Source: Cymbidium sinense
Lineage: Eukaryota > Streptophyta > Magnoliopsida > Asparagales > Orchidaceae
NCBI GenBank assembly: GCA_021442155.1
Contig: CM038228.1
Coordinates: forward strand, 89,609,737 to 89,673,736
Length of the DNA stretch: 64,000 nucleotides
Direction: 5' to 3'
Position numbers and translations under genes: made by a program. Every line of letters begins with the position of its first letter. Position 1 is the first letter of the stretch. The notes under the pieces are model-generated. The model had not been told where the DNA came from and made no database searches. It was given only the letters and a program-made list of their open reading frames with translations. This document shows positions 11,643 to 25,412 of this stretch, piece by piece.

Positions 11643-14330
11643 ACATGCATACATGAAATATTCCAAATTTTCTTAAACAAACCCTCTTAGCATTCATCAT
11701 TAAGATGTGTTAAATACTCCCATTTGCATGTATAGATATGCTTAGGATTCATCCATATGCATGTTACACATGTTGGGAAAGAAATAAAGTGTTGTGTGTT
11801 TTGTGATAGTATTTCACTTTACTTAATCTTAAAATTCCCTTCTTTTTGAATAGGTTTGTTTAGGGAAAAATTTAAACTTAGGATTAATTAAAACACATAA
11901 TAAAATATTTACTAAACAAGAATTAATAATGAATTTACCTTAGAAACTACTTAAGGAAGGGAAGGAAATAGAAGTTCTCTTCTCTTTTCCCTCTCTTTAC
12001 AACTTAGTAATTAAGTAGGTTCATTCAAACAAAACAAATTCATCAAATAAAATTAACCCAATCAACTAAACAACTTAAATTGAAACCACCCTCTAAGTTG
12101 AACATTTTCTTACTTTGAAAAATCTAAACCTTAAAGCCTAGCTAAGCATACAAAATCAACCTTAAATAGCACACACATTAGGCTAAGTCGCCACTTCTAG
12201 TCCTATGTTAGGGCGGTTCATTGTTTGATGTTTGCTTTTATTTTGTGATGGAATGTTTTAGTCTTGATGTTAGGGTGCATGTGTGTAGACTGAATGGTAG
12301 GACACTTTTAATATAATCATTATTTTTAGATTGTGCTTAAGGCTATAATAAAAAAATATACTTTTGTTGCAGGTTGCTTATACCCCTAAGCATAATCCAA
12401 TAAGCCAGGTGGACTTGATTATCCAAATGTGGGGTGCTAAGTCCAATCTATATATATACATGTTTGGGATTGTATGGTTTGTGTTTAGCTAATCTCTATT
12501 TTGCAGATTTTAGTTAGATTTCTTTTTTCCCATTTTCATGTAATTTTCTAATTAAGATTTTAGAATAGTTGTTATGGGGGATTAGGATAAACATTGGTCA
12601 TAATATTATATCTTATATACCATGTGAAGCCTTTGGAGCATCCACATTCCAACCATCCAAAAGAAGAAAGAAGAAAGAAGAAAGAAGAAAAGAAGAATAA
12701 AGACCTCCATAACATGAATTTCCTTACTTGATTGTAATTTATTCATTTGTAATTCGAGTTGTATAAGAGTAGAGCTCGGCTACCCAATTTATTTTCGGGC
12801 TTGTGCGGTGGTGCCCGACCACAAATGGTCTCTTATTCTTTTGCACTAGTTTTATAAATTGATTGATATTTGTTTAATTTATGCGTTAAGATGGCATCTT
12901 TTCCTAGTTTCTTTCTTGCTTTGATGTATAGCCTAAATGACGATTAGGTTCTTAGAAAAATAAATTTTCTATCCAACAAACCAATTCAAACTAAAAATAA
13001 ATAATTCATAAGCTCATCTAAAGCCTAGGTTATAAATCAAGATAAAAGAATTAGCAACCCCTTAGTTGGATGTTGTATTACTTTTCTCACATCATGCAAA
13101 AAAAGCATATTGTTTCACTCTTGCTTGTAGGGCTTCCACCTTTGCCAAAAAACATGGCTTGACCTTTGAGAGCCATGGTGGAAACACACCTCCTTATCTT
13201 GCTGATTTTGGCCCATAATCTAATTTCTCATGCAGTAGGCATATGAATCCTAAAGCCCGTGTCAAATTAATTGTCCAAAAATGAGAATAAAATGTTTGAA
13301 AATTTTGCATTAGATTTAAGTCATTAATCATGCCCTACATGATCTAGTCTCTTAGGGAGTCTGTTTAAGAACTTAGTCTCTTTCTAAATAAACAACACTA
13401 TCTTGCAAAAGCATATGACTTGCCTACATGTATTTAGGAGGAGTTAGTTGGACCCCAGCGTAAGTCCAAGCTGGTGGTTTATCCTCTCTTATGGAGGTAA
13501 ATCAAATACTCATTTTTGCCTTAGATTTAGGTCGTGTTTTAGCTCTCGCTAAAGCTCCTTAGATTTAGGTTCAGAGGTCACTTCTCCCCTTTGCGGGCTA
13601 TAAGCATAAATTCTCACATCTTAGGCATTTCCATGACCTTGTATCATGGAATCGTAAGTCCTAGATTTCTAATAAGAATTCAATTCAAATAAATAAATCA
13701 TATCAATTTTAAAAATATAAAGCCCAATCATAGATAGTTTAGGGTGTTTACTAGGCTTCCTAGTATCTTAAGCATCCCCTACTCATCTTTATTTAGCTTT
13801 AATAAGAACTCCCTCCTCTTGATCAATCCCACTTGATCTTCTAAAAAAAATAAACTAATCAATTGATAGTCTTACCTTTGAAATCTTTAGAGACAATGAT
13901 TATTTACCTTAATCTAGAGTATTCCTGAGGAATCTCATTCCTTATGATGTAATTAACTATGGGGGCTTGCCTCCATAGGGAACTTAATGGACCCGATTTA
14001 AAATAAATCCTACTTTACTTTTTCATATAAAGTAGGGGAAGAATCTATGGTACATGCAAAGACCCATAGTCTTTAAGAGTCCTTATTCAGGTGATTAGGT
14101 CCATTGTAGGGTGGTGACTTCTATCTTTCGAGATAGTACACCCCATCCTCAATGTCATACCCAATCACCGTAATAAGAACATCTGTGGATCTACGTGGTG
14201 TCCCAACAAAGCGTATATTTTTGTTTTCATTTATCCTTTCCAAAAAGGATAGATGAAGGCAGGAATATTTTCACCCATAATATTATATTTTTTTTCTCTC
14301 TTGAAAATAGGGGATTTCCATCCTTGCACG
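11643..14330 (+). mobile_element. Giant LTR copy B, 5'-truncated
   Basis: Homologous to copy A from about 2,890 onward: the 'gtatagatatgct' block (11,739), 'ttaggctaagtcgccacttc' (about 12,178), the 'gtataagagtagagctcggc' block (12,760), the hairpin-rich tail (13,905-14,130) and the terminal 'gatctacgtggtgtcc' (14,188). The first half of the LTR is missing and the left edge coincides with the tip of the inverted copy. The right limit is approximate. Confidence 0.6.
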
Positions 14331-15406
14331 ATAGGAGAATGTTTGACCTATGAGGGCATCCCTTATGGTAGAAAATACCCCTTCTTGCTAATTTAGCCAA
14401 CAACTTTATTTCATCATGCATATAAGCATCAAAATCCTAAAGCCTTTGTTAAAATGATGTGTCAAAATTTAAATAAAATTTGAAAAGATTTTGCATTAGA
14501 CTAGGCCATTATTCATACCACTCATGTGTTAGTCTCTCAGGGAGTGGGTTTAAGGACTTTAGTCTCTTTCTAAGTTAATAACAACCCAACGATCTTGCAA
14601 TTTCATATGACCAGACCACATGGATCTAAAGCATAGGAGTTAGGCATTTTTGAGGTTAAAGGTTATGATGCGTTTACTCTCTCTTGTGAAGGTAAACTTT
14701 ATACCCATCTTCGCTCAGATTTAGGTCATGCTTTAGCTCTTGTTAAAGCTTCTTACATTTAGGATCCGAGGTAGCTATTTTCTATAGGCTACGAGCATAA
14801 ATCCTCACCTCTTAGGATTTTCTAGAACCTTATGTTGATGGATTATAAGTCCTAGTAATCTAATAAAATTCTAACTCTAACAAAATAATTCTCTTCAACT
14901 TCCAAAATTATAAAACCCAATTGTAGGATAGATTATAATGGTCACTAGGTTTCTTAGTATTATGAGCATTTCCTACTTATTCCCTTTAGCTTCTAAAAAT
15001 AAGTCTCTCCCTAATATTTCCCATTTGATTTTCCAATATAGACAATTTATTGATAGTACATCCTTGAAATCTTTGGAGATGATAATTGTCTACTTTAATT
15101 GAGAGTATTCTTAAGAAATTTTATTTCCTAAGATGTAATTAAATATGGGGACTTGCCCCCATAGGGAACTTTAGAACCCGATTTAATATAAACCCTACTT
15201 TATTCATCCATATAAAGTAGGGGACAAATCTCTGGTACATTCGAAGACCTATCATGTCTTAGGAGTCCTTATTAGGTGATTAGGTTCATTGAAGGGTGAT
15301 ATTTCTATCTTTCGATATAGTATGTCATACCTCAATGTCATACCCGATCATTTCAATAAGTACCCCCTACGATCTGCATGGTGTCCCCCCACATCTAAAA
15401 ATAAAC
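14331..15406 (+). mobile_element. Giant LTR fragment D (3' end only)
   Basis: A second copy of only the last kilobase of the LTR lies directly behind copy B. Blocks 14,430-14,640, 15,120-15,230 and 15,290-15,370 match the tails of B and C in the same order. The end reads 'aaataaacaccaca', as in copy C, so C and D share a terminal variant that differs from A and the inverted copy. Confidence 0.55.
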
Positions 15407-17037
15407 ACCACATCCCCTACTTTAAAGAAGTATAAATGTACTTATACAGTATTTTGATAGATAAAAAATGCTTGCAAAATGATTACACTTCTTTATTATT
15501 AAAGATGCTTGTCTTGTTGGAAGGTGGATTTCATGAAGCGCAAGTTCTTTCTCTCAATTACCAAATGAATCATAAGAGATTATAGTAAGAAGTGAATAAA
15601 TATGAGACCATTGAGATTGTTGTGAATTACATAGTTAATCATATTTATATAATATTGTATACCCAAAAAGATTATTAACAAAGTCAAAGCAATGAAAGCA
15701 TATTTTATAGAAGATCAAGCTTTCCGATAAGGAAGTTTGGAAGCATCAAAACTTTAAGTTAAATGTTCAAATTTCAAGTTTTAGGATCATGCATTAAAGA
15801 GGTTGTTATTAAGATGTAACTATTTTGAGAGAGAACACTCTAATGAATAAGGATCTTTTAACAAGGGGCGACGATCCTCCTTTAAAAAAGAGCAAATGAG
15901 ACAAACATGCAAAAAAGAAAACTTGTTACTCACATTTACTTCTCGATGAACTTGGCTATGGAAAATGAAAGTGTTTAGCTCTAACTAATTCACTAAAGAG
16001 ATTGCAGGAGATCATGAATAAACATAATTTGAAGAAATAAGACATCTAAGAGTTTAAAAGTTCTCATGGATTAAATTGTTTTAAGTTATCCCCTTTCTTG
16101 GCTTCATGAGCTTTCATGGTGACAAATGTGGAGCTTTTGAAAAGAAACATTTTGTTATGATTATCTTTCTTAGCAATAAAATATAATTATTTTTAACAAT
16201 GAGTTCATATATATTTTCAAAGCTATATACATAAATTTTAAATTATCTTTTAAAATAAAATTAAAAGTTAATATGGAATATCAAAGTTTAATTAGATCCC
16301 TAAAATAAGATTAATTCTAATAGTTATGTCCTAATCATATGGGCTGATTATTATCACCACTTTAATTCTTGTACACACTAGACATTGTGTTACATATAAA
16401 CTTAGATATTATTAGTTTATGATGCAATGTACTTAAGGACTGCTATACTAGTATGATGTATTATATTTTTTTTGTTTAACTCCTCGCAATATTTGACTAC
16501 TTTAATGAAATAAGTTAACATTATATATATATATATATATTAGATGTGCTAGTAATTCAATACCATCCAAGGTTGATTGGCATAATACTATATATATCAA
16601 AACCTTTTTTTAATCGAGTTCTAAATTGTTAGAGAATATATGTGTGTAGTGCCTCATGCTTTTTTATACTTTGCTTATATTCATGCACATTTTAGCAAGA
16701 AGATTTATACAAATGATTTATTATACAATCATAATTATATTATTATCCTCTCAAGTTCAAAAGTTACTATAAAATCCATAAGAACCAATAGTTAAAGATC
16801 ATGATTAGAACAAGATTTTGGCTTGTAGTTTATTTTCATATACTATTTATTTTTGTATAAAAATTATGATTGATTTATACTTTATGCAATACACTGCTTC
16901 CAATATTTTTTTGTCTTTGCTAATTACTATAATATATTGTTGAGCTCGTCTCTCTTACAATTTGTATATTATTGATCTTGATATTTATTTGTAGTGATTT
17001 GTGATTATTTAGAATCATGTTGTCATTACCTTCTTGT
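15407..17037. other. AT-rich spacer, nothing recognised
   Basis: No conserved reading frame, RNA gene or repeat family recognised. It holds a short (AT)n run near 16,523-16,541. Confidence 0.5.
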
Positions 17038-20000
17038 TGACCTCACTTTTGGAGTGAGTCTTCAACCTTCTCATTATAGATTTAGGACTCTTATAGACAC
17101 TAAGAGCTCCTTAGTCATAAGACACTTCTACTTATTAGGTGAACACTTAACTTAATCCTAGAGACTTAGAAGGGATAGTCATAGGAAGGTCATGCTTTAG
17201 GGATTTAGGGAGACTTGCCCACCCTATAGCCTAAACCCAACCTATGTTCACCTTCTCAAACAAAACCTCAAATTCATGCCAAATCCAAATCAAATTTCCA
17301 AAACTCACAATCAATCTCATAATCAAATCAAATTTCCAAAATCCTTCATAAACCCTATGATTGAATTCCATGGCCTTAACCTTAGCCAAATCCAATTCAA
17401 TCCAAATTCAATTGATCTTCTCCAAGACCAATTCAATCCCTTAATCATTTATCGGATCCAAGTCCAAACTCAATTCCAAATGATGAAGCCCAAAATCAAA
17501 CTTAAGCTCCAAAATCCTTCTTAAGCCATATAATCCACTTGCATAGGCTTTAGCCAAATCTCCACCAATTCAGTCCAAACTTGATTGATCTCTTCAGAAA
17601 TCAATCATTCCTTTATTTATATTCAAAAAAATAAATGAAATATATACCCCAATGATCAAAAATAAATTAATCAAACTAAAACCCTTCTTAAGTCATATGG
17701 ATCAACTTCCATGAGCTTAACCAAATCTTAACCCAAATCAACCCAAAATTAATTGATTTCCTCATAAATCAATTATATATTCAATTATCTTTACAAATAT
17801 AAATGAAACTCACATTTCAATGATCAAAATTAAATCAAACTAAAGAAAATTCTCTTCTAAGCTCTTTGGCCTACTTTCATAAGCTTAATCAAATTGGCCT
17901 TCAAATTACTCCAAACTCAAGTGATTTTCTCATAAGTCATTTATATACTCAATTATCTTCAAAAATATAAATGAAATATAAATTCAAATAGCCAAAATCA
18001 AATACAATTGAACATGACTTGACCATCAATTGAGTCAAACTAAACTCAATTGGTCATTTGACCTAAGTTGACTCAAATTGGCCTAAAGGGCCAAAATGGG
18101 TCAAATCATAATCAAATCCAATTTGATTGCAACCAATGGCTCAAGTTCATTTCAATTTGATTATTAAACTTGACCAAAGCCATAATTGAGCTCAATTTGA
18201 CCAATTGGTCAACCTAACCCAACTTAGCCCAAATTGACCTAAATGGTCAAATTGGCTAAAATCCAAATAAAATCTAAATTGATTCAAACCAAAGCCTACA
18301 ATCATCTTCAATTAACCAATTGAACATGAACCAACACTCAACCCAAGCCAATTTGGTCAAATTGGTCAACTTGACACATTTGACCCATTTGATTTCAAAT
18401 GACCCAAAATTAAACCTAGGTCAAATGATTGAAATCACTTGAACCAAAACTCTTCAAATCATCATTTGAATCTAACCCAAGCCTTGGTTTGACCTAATTT
18501 GACCAATTGGTCAACCCAATATGACCCATATGACCCAAATTGAGTCAAAACCCATGAAATAAATCCATGTGACCTTGCAACCTGACCTAACCCGACCCAA
18601 ACCCAATTGGAGTCAAGCTTAAGGCAAATCTCCCTTGGATATGCCTTCCTATATGGGATTTTGCCAAAATTGGCAAAGTCCACTTTCATATCTCCTTTGG
18701 CAGCCATCAAGCACTCATTTTGGGGTCTCATCTAGCCACCTAGCCCACCCTAAGTAGGCTAGGCTTGCCATGGACCAAAGGGAGGTGAGTTAACTCACCT
18801 CCCTCCCAAATCGAGAACCTAATGGTTCCAAGGAAAAGCCATCAGCCATAACAAGTTTTAAGCCACCTCCCAAGCATTCCTCCACTCAAACTGAGCCACA
18901 TGGATCATATGGAGACAACTCCGGTCTCGGCGGTGGGTGGCCAAAAAATGGGAGGCAATCCGTCCATCCACCCAATTGAGGTATATCTCCCTCATGAAAT
19001 TACTCCATTCACTTTGTCAGAGCTCCCAAGAGAAAAATAGAACTCCCTAGTAAGCTCTCGAGCAATTCCAAGCCCTCCCCACTTCAGATTTTCTCTTTTC
19101 GTGCGAAGCCGAAATAGGGGAGCTCACCTCTAATTCCAACTTCTCCATTTCTCAACCAAAACCCAATTGCTCTTGTACACACCTTCCACGCACATCGTCA
19201 AAGCCAAGCAAACATTCCCTTGAGCTCCAAGCCTACCGAAGGATGGACTTCAATCAAAGTCGAGTGTCCAAAGATGAAATATTGGCCTCCCGAGCAAATT
19301 ACTTGGAACTAATCCAATTGTTGCTCAGCAGGGCCTCGTTTCTACTAGATGAAGCTTCCTCATGCATGTGAACTGCCGATCTTAGCTTCGGTGAGGTATT
19401 TTCCATGAAAATTGGGCTTTTGGCAAAATGTGTTAGAGTTTGTGAAGAAAATTTGCATATGAGCCGATCCTAGACGTTGGATCTTCGTGGATCCCTCACA
19501 TGAAGGTGTGGGGTGGTTTTGGAGTGAATCTGAGTTTGGGTGAGCTCGGATCGAGCAATCCATGGCAGACGGGCTCCATCGTTCATCGCTCAGGAGTTGG
19601 TATATCATACGTCGTCCATTTTGCTTGATCGAAACAAACAGTTGTGATTAGATCATGCTAGATCGATCGATTAATCCTTCTTTAATCATGGGTTTGAGCA
19701 TTGGCCATCGATATTAGATGGATGACTCACGAGAAACCATTACCTCCGAGTCGAATGGATGTGACTACTTAAATAAAATCTGCATCCCATATGAAAAGCG
19801 CGCGTCGACGCCACGTGACCATGGATTAGGCTTAATTAAGATTAGTTAATCCATTTTAAGGCTGAAACTTTATAAATTCACCTTAAATTATAGAAAAATC
19901 CAAAAAATATAAACAATAGCTCATTTTAAAGATATTTCAAAGAGGAATCCATTAAAATTATCCTTAATTAATTTTGAATAATAATTTAGGTTAATTCAGG

Positions 20001-23000
20001 TTTAATTAAAATTTAAATTAGTCTAATTACTCCCTAATTAATCAATTAATTAACTTCAAACTTTATCAGAGTGTTTAGGGGGATGACTTCTACCTCCCCT
20101 TTTTATCTTGGGATTTATTTATTGATTAATTAAGAAAATTGATTGATTAAGCCATAATTATCTTCTTAACTTAATTAAGTGATAATTAAGCATATGAATA
20201 GTAATTAATCAACTAATTGGATTCATTAATCTCTATTTAACAGTGAGGAGACTTAAGGAATTGGATTGGAGCCTCTCCCATAATCATTTCCCTAAGTTTC
20301 CTTCACTTTTTTAAGAAGATATTAATTAATGATTAATTAACTAATTAAATCACTTAATTAGTTAAATTAAAACTCTAATCATACCAATTCATGTTTAATT
20401 AAATGAGAAGGCTCCCCTTAAGTCCATTTCATTTGAAGGATAATTAATTAAATTTGGCAATTAAGTAAAGAGGTGATTAATGGATTAATGATATGATTAA
20501 TCAAATTAAAAATGTAATCATATATGATTTTGATTAATTAATTCATGGGTAGACCTTTAGGTGTTTAATAGCCTAAAGAGAGTTAATGAAATTATGATTT
20601 TCTAATATGTGTGAGAAAATCATAAAAGTAATAAATTAAGTTCCTTAAGCTTAATTAATAATTAATTATGAGCCAATTGTATTAGGCCCTTTCATTTTAT
20701 AGGATCATTACTAATTTACTTTTCAATTCATTTTCATATCACATTGGCTCATAATAATTAGTTAATTACATTAAGGTAATATAAGTAAGGGTTAATTAAT
20801 TGAGTTAATTCATATCTTAACTTAATTAATCTATAAAATTAACCTAATTATCTCTCATTAAATCAAATTAACTTATAAACATGGGATGGGATTAGGATTA
20901 GTAAACTTCTTCTCACATTCCTTAAATGAAATCAAACATGAAATTAAAAGTGACATTAGAAAGCTTTGATTTGCTTAAGTAATTTTATTTGATACATGTT
21001 TATATTTATTTATTCCCCTCCAATCATGGTAAATGTAGTATGTCATTTGATTCATGCATTCATCTTTTGTAAAATTAATTAAATCAAATGGTTTCCTTTA
21101 TGTCAAGCTTACATGTGTTGATTTAATTTAATAGTTGTGTAGCTATTATCACTATTAAATCTAAATCTATTTTTCAAAGCTTATAAATGAATGATAACAT
21201 ATGCTATGAATGCTGGTTATAAATACAAAGGAGATGTATGTGATTATAGCTTAAGTGTATGAAGTAGAGTTTCTTTTCTTTCTTTCATGTGTTGATTTAT
21301 GCAAGTAAGAATGTTAATGGGTATATAGCCGAGACATCCTGAGAATACGAGACTTTAGCCAGACCTAAGGAGGTCATTTGATTGCCTCACTTCCCTAGTT
21401 TAACAACGACACGTACTCCATTTGATTTCATTCTTATATATTTTAATGTTAGAATTTGGATAAGACTTTGCTCCATATGCATAAATATTTTAATCAAATA
21501 AAAATACAATTTTTTGCATTATTTTCTTTTCTTTATTTATGTATACATCCATATGTATTTGAGAAAAGCAAATATTTAGTTTGGACATCTCGGGAATATG
21601 AGGCTTTAAGTAGCCCCAAGGAGGTCATTTGATTACCTCACTTTCCTAGTTAATAATGGCATGTACTAGCTTATGTCTCTTATACATGTGTGTGTGAACT
21701 TAATTATGAAATTATAACCCCTTCTCTTTTATCAAAAATACTTGCATTTGTAATTGTTCAAGCGATTGAATTAATTGATTATGTGAATCAATGCTCTCTT
21801 TCTTATGTTCATATATGCAAATTTACATATGGTTGAATATAATGGTATATAGTTTGGACATCCCGGGAATATGAGGCTTTATCTAGCCCCAAGGAGGTCA
21901 TTTGATTACCTCACTTCCCTGGTTAACAATGACACGTATCTATTTAGTTTCATCCCTATGTATTTTTGTATAAGAATTTAGATAGAGTTTTAAATTAATA
22001 CAGTAAAATAATTCAATCAAAAGAAAAATATAAACTCTAAATATACATACTCATATCCATCATTTAAGTGTGCTAAAACATATTGTATGTGTAGGTATAC
22101 TTAGGATTTAACCATATGCATGTTACATATGATGGAAAGGAATGATTGAACACATGTAATGTGATAGTAATTCAATCAAATTAATCTTAAGATGTCTTTC
22201 ATATTGAATAGAATTATTTAAAGTGAACCAAAACTTAGAATTAATTTAAAATGTGTGATGAGCCATTCACTAAAGAGAACCAAATCCAATCAATATGCTT
22301 TAGAAATGACTTAATGTAGGAATGAAAGAGTAATCCTCTCTTTTCTTCTCTTTATAACACTTAATTGCTAAGTGTGAGTCAAATAAAATAAAATAAAATC
22401 TGAGTAAAATTCTCAAGTTAATTAAACTACTTAAAGTAAAATCAACCTCTTATGATTAAACATCCTTTCATACTTAGAAAATCATAATAGAGCTTAATTA
22501 AGGTATACCACACAAGCCTTAGTCCACACACATTAGAATTAAGTCACCACTTTTAGCTTTATGTTAGGGCGGTGCATGGTGTGATGTATATTTTATTTTA
22601 TGATGTATTATTTTAGATTGGATATTATGGTGTATATTTCATAGACTAGATGTTAGGTCGTGATTAATCTAATCATATTTCTGCAGGAGATTGTACTTAA
22701 GGGGTGCTTAAAATAAATATAAATTCTCTCTTTTGTAGGTTGCTTAAGCCCTTAAGCATAATCCAAATTAGGACAAGTGGGCTTGATTACTCATGTGCAG
22801 GGTGCTAAGTCAAAATTATACATATAACTGTTTAGGTCGTATGGTATGTTTAGCTAACACTTATTTTGCAGGTGTAGTTAAATTTACTTTTATATTTTTA
22901 ATGTAATTTTGCATTAGGAATTAAGATTTGTGTTATGGGAAAATAAGGATGAATATTAGTTAGAAGGCTTAGTCACAGGTGTCATGTGATGCCTTGAAAC

Positions 23001-24553
23001 CTACCAAATCAAAGGAGAAAATATATGAAGAAATGAAGTAAACATAAAGGATGAAGGTTTAAAGACCCCCCATAACATTTATTTGTAAATTATAATTATT
23101 CTTTCATATTCTAGGCTGTATAAGGGCAGAGCTTGGCTACCCATTTCTCTTTTTTGGGTTGTACAGCGATACCCGACCACACCGACCTCTTATTCTTTTG
23201 CATTAGATTTATAAAATTGATTGATATTATGTTTAGATTGTGTAATAGAAATAACATGAATTTTCATAGTTTCTTTATGAATGATGATTTAATGTGTAGC
23301 TAAGATCCAATTAGGCTCTTAGGGAAAAATAAATCTTTTACCCAATTACAACTCATAATTAAAGTTTTAAGCAACTCATAATCTCACATAAACCCTAGGC
23401 ATTAAATCAAGAGAATTAAAAGATTTAACAACCCCTTAACTGAATGTTGTATGTCTCACATCATACATATTATCTTGAATCACTTTTGTAAAATAAGGGC
23501 CTCATCCACACATATAAGTACATTTGACTGTGAGAGCAACCCTACCAGAGCTTCACCCTCTTCTCTTTTGATTTAGCCCAACTCATTTCAACATGCATTT
23601 AGGCATATATAAAATCCTATGGCCTTGAAATGAAGTGTCCAAAATCAAGTAAAATTGAAAAATTTGCATTATACTAAGTCATTGCTCATACCACTCATGC
23701 TTTAATCTCTTAGGAGTGAGTTTAAGGACTTTAGAGTCTTTCTAAATAATAACCTTATCTTATAAAATCATATGACTTGACCACATGGTTTTAAAGCATA
23801 GGAGGAGTTACGCCACTCAAGCGATTATAAGTTGAGTCATGTGATTTACTCTCTTGTGGATGTAAACCATATACCCATTTTCGCTTAGATTTACGTGTTT
23901 TTGGTTTATGCCAAAGCTCCCTAGATTTAGGATCAGTTATTTCCATAAGCATAAATCATCACCTCTTAGGCTTTTTCATAACCTTGTGTTTATGGATTAT
24001 AAACCCCATCAATCTAATAAAATTCAACTCAAATAAAATAATTCTTTTCAAATATATAAAGCCAAACTATAAGATAGAGTGAAATGCTCACTAGGTTTTC
24101 TACTATCATGAGTATTCCATATCTCCTTTGGCTTCCAAAATGAGAGTATCATTTTGATCTATCCCGATGGATTTTTCAAATATAACCAATTTATTGATAG
24201 TCTTAGCCTTGAAATCTTTGGTGACAATAATTGTCTACCTTAATCGAGAGTATTCCTAAGAAATTTACATTTCTTATGATGTAATTATCTATGGGGGCTT
24301 GCTCTTGTAGAGAACTTTAGAACCCGTTTTAATATAAACTCTGCTTTATTCATCCATATAAAGCAGGAGAAAAATCTCTAGTATATTCAAGACCCATGCT
24401 TGGAGTTCTCATTAAGTGATTAGGTCATTTGAAGGTGATGTCTATCTTTCGAGATAGTATATCATCAACCCATATCGTGTAATCACTTTAATGAGTACCT
24501 CCTACATTTACGTGGTGTCCCCCCATACATCCGAAAATAAACACCACACTTCT
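17038..24553 (+). mobile_element. Giant LTR copy C, near full length (about 7.5 kb)
   Basis: Starts with TGACCTCAC (17,038), homologous to the tip of the inverted copy, and ends 'aaataaacaccaca' near 24,553 like fragment D. All landmark blocks occur in order: start block (17,050-17,230), the family's Asn/Gln-rich low-complexity section (17,250-18,700), a GC-richer section (18,730-19,830) and then blocks at 20,080, 20,670, 22,531, 23,118 and 24,272. The GC-richer part with 'gccacgtgacc' (about 19,810) may be the promoter side, but no clear TATA box was fixed. A 7.5-kb LTR would be unusually long. A solo LTR or a non-autonomous element are alternatives. Confidence 0.55.
21320..22010 (+). repeat. 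Three tandem copies of a ~260-bp module inside copy C
   Basis: A block of about 90 bases, recognisable by 'ccaaggaggtcatttgatta' or close variants, occurs at about 21,328-21,418, 21,579-21,668 and 21,853-21,940. The spacing is near 250-275 bases, and the sequence between is also related. Copy A has one equivalent near 2,739-2,830. Confidence 0.65.
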
Positions 24554-25265
24554 TAAGAAATATTTTTTTATAAATATAATCATAGTGTTAATTGATAATC
24601 AAATTAATATTAAGAATAATAAAATAATAAAAAATAACTTATTCATGTATCATACTTAAATAATTTTATAATAAATTAGAAAAAATAGAAGTGAAAGTTT
24701 AATCTATTAAGATAGCTATTAGCTAAATAAGTGAAAGGACTCATGACCCAATAATTAAAGTAGAAGGTTGTTTCAATGATTTGATCCACATATTTAATAA
24801 TTTATTGCTTTCATTTAACAATTTTTTTTGTTAAATATTTTTATTTTATTTATATATTTTAATAAATTATTATTTTTAACTCATAAAATCTAAAGTTAAT
24901 TAATATAATAACAATAAATAATTTATAAAAGTTGAATTATAACTAAATAAATTTTAATCATGAGAGCTATTTGGTGTAGGTATGTTTTTCACCTTCATAA
25001 ATATATTATATCTTATGTATTTTTAAAATACATATATTTAATTATTCTTTCATTTATTATATATTTTTATATTTAAAACATCTAATGAAAACAATTAAAA
25101 TTTATTGCTATACTCCAACAAAATGGGGACTTACTCCAATAACATTAGCATTCTCTCTGAAAAAAAAATACCTGGTCGCTATTCTTCGCTCTGTCTCTTC
25201 AGTGTTCCAAGGCGTGGGAGAATACAAAGCAGAGGGGCATTTGGAGTAGAAGGAAGAGGACACTC
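24554..25265. other. AT-rich upstream region of the GLYR1-like gene
   Basis: Extremely AT-rich to about 25,100, with many TATA-like strings so no core promoter can be singled out. From about 25,105 base composition becomes balanced, and the last 120 bases before the ATG at 25,266 look like a 5' leader. A transcription start in 25,100-25,160 is inferred from composition only. Confidence 0.35.
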
Positions 25266-25370
25266 ATGGATGTCGGATTCTTGGGTCTTGGAATCATGGG
25301 CAAGGCAATGGCCCTCAATCTCCTTCATAGTGGATTCCGAGTTACGGTCTGGAACAGGACTCTCTCCAAG
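25266..25370 (+). CDS. GLYR1: GLYR1-like exon 1
   Basis: Encodes 35 residues starting MDVGFLGLGIMGKAMALN and ending NRTLSK, i.e. the initiating Met, the GxGxxG NADPH-binding loop (residues 7-12) and the WNRT end of the second beta strand that contacts the cofactor phosphate. The start matches the family start exactly. The donor site is AAG|GTCGAC. The reading frame that runs past it into the CT repeat is intron. Confidence 0.85.
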
Positions 25371-25378
25371 GTCGACTC

Positions 25379-25412
25379 TCTTTTCTCTCTCTCTCTCTCT
25401 CTTTCTTTCTTA
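25379..25412. repeat. CT-rich microsatellite at the start of intron 1
   Basis: A run of CT repeats with T interruptions lies about ten bases behind the exon 1 donor site. Confidence 0.8.

Noticed and set aside
16523..16541. (AT)n run as a promoter TATA region
   Set aside because: No transcript-like sequence follows; simple microsatellite.
17276..17524. 82-codon Asn/Gln/Pro-rich frame
   Set aside because: Low-complexity sequence of the giant LTR. The corresponding frame is not kept in the inverted copy.
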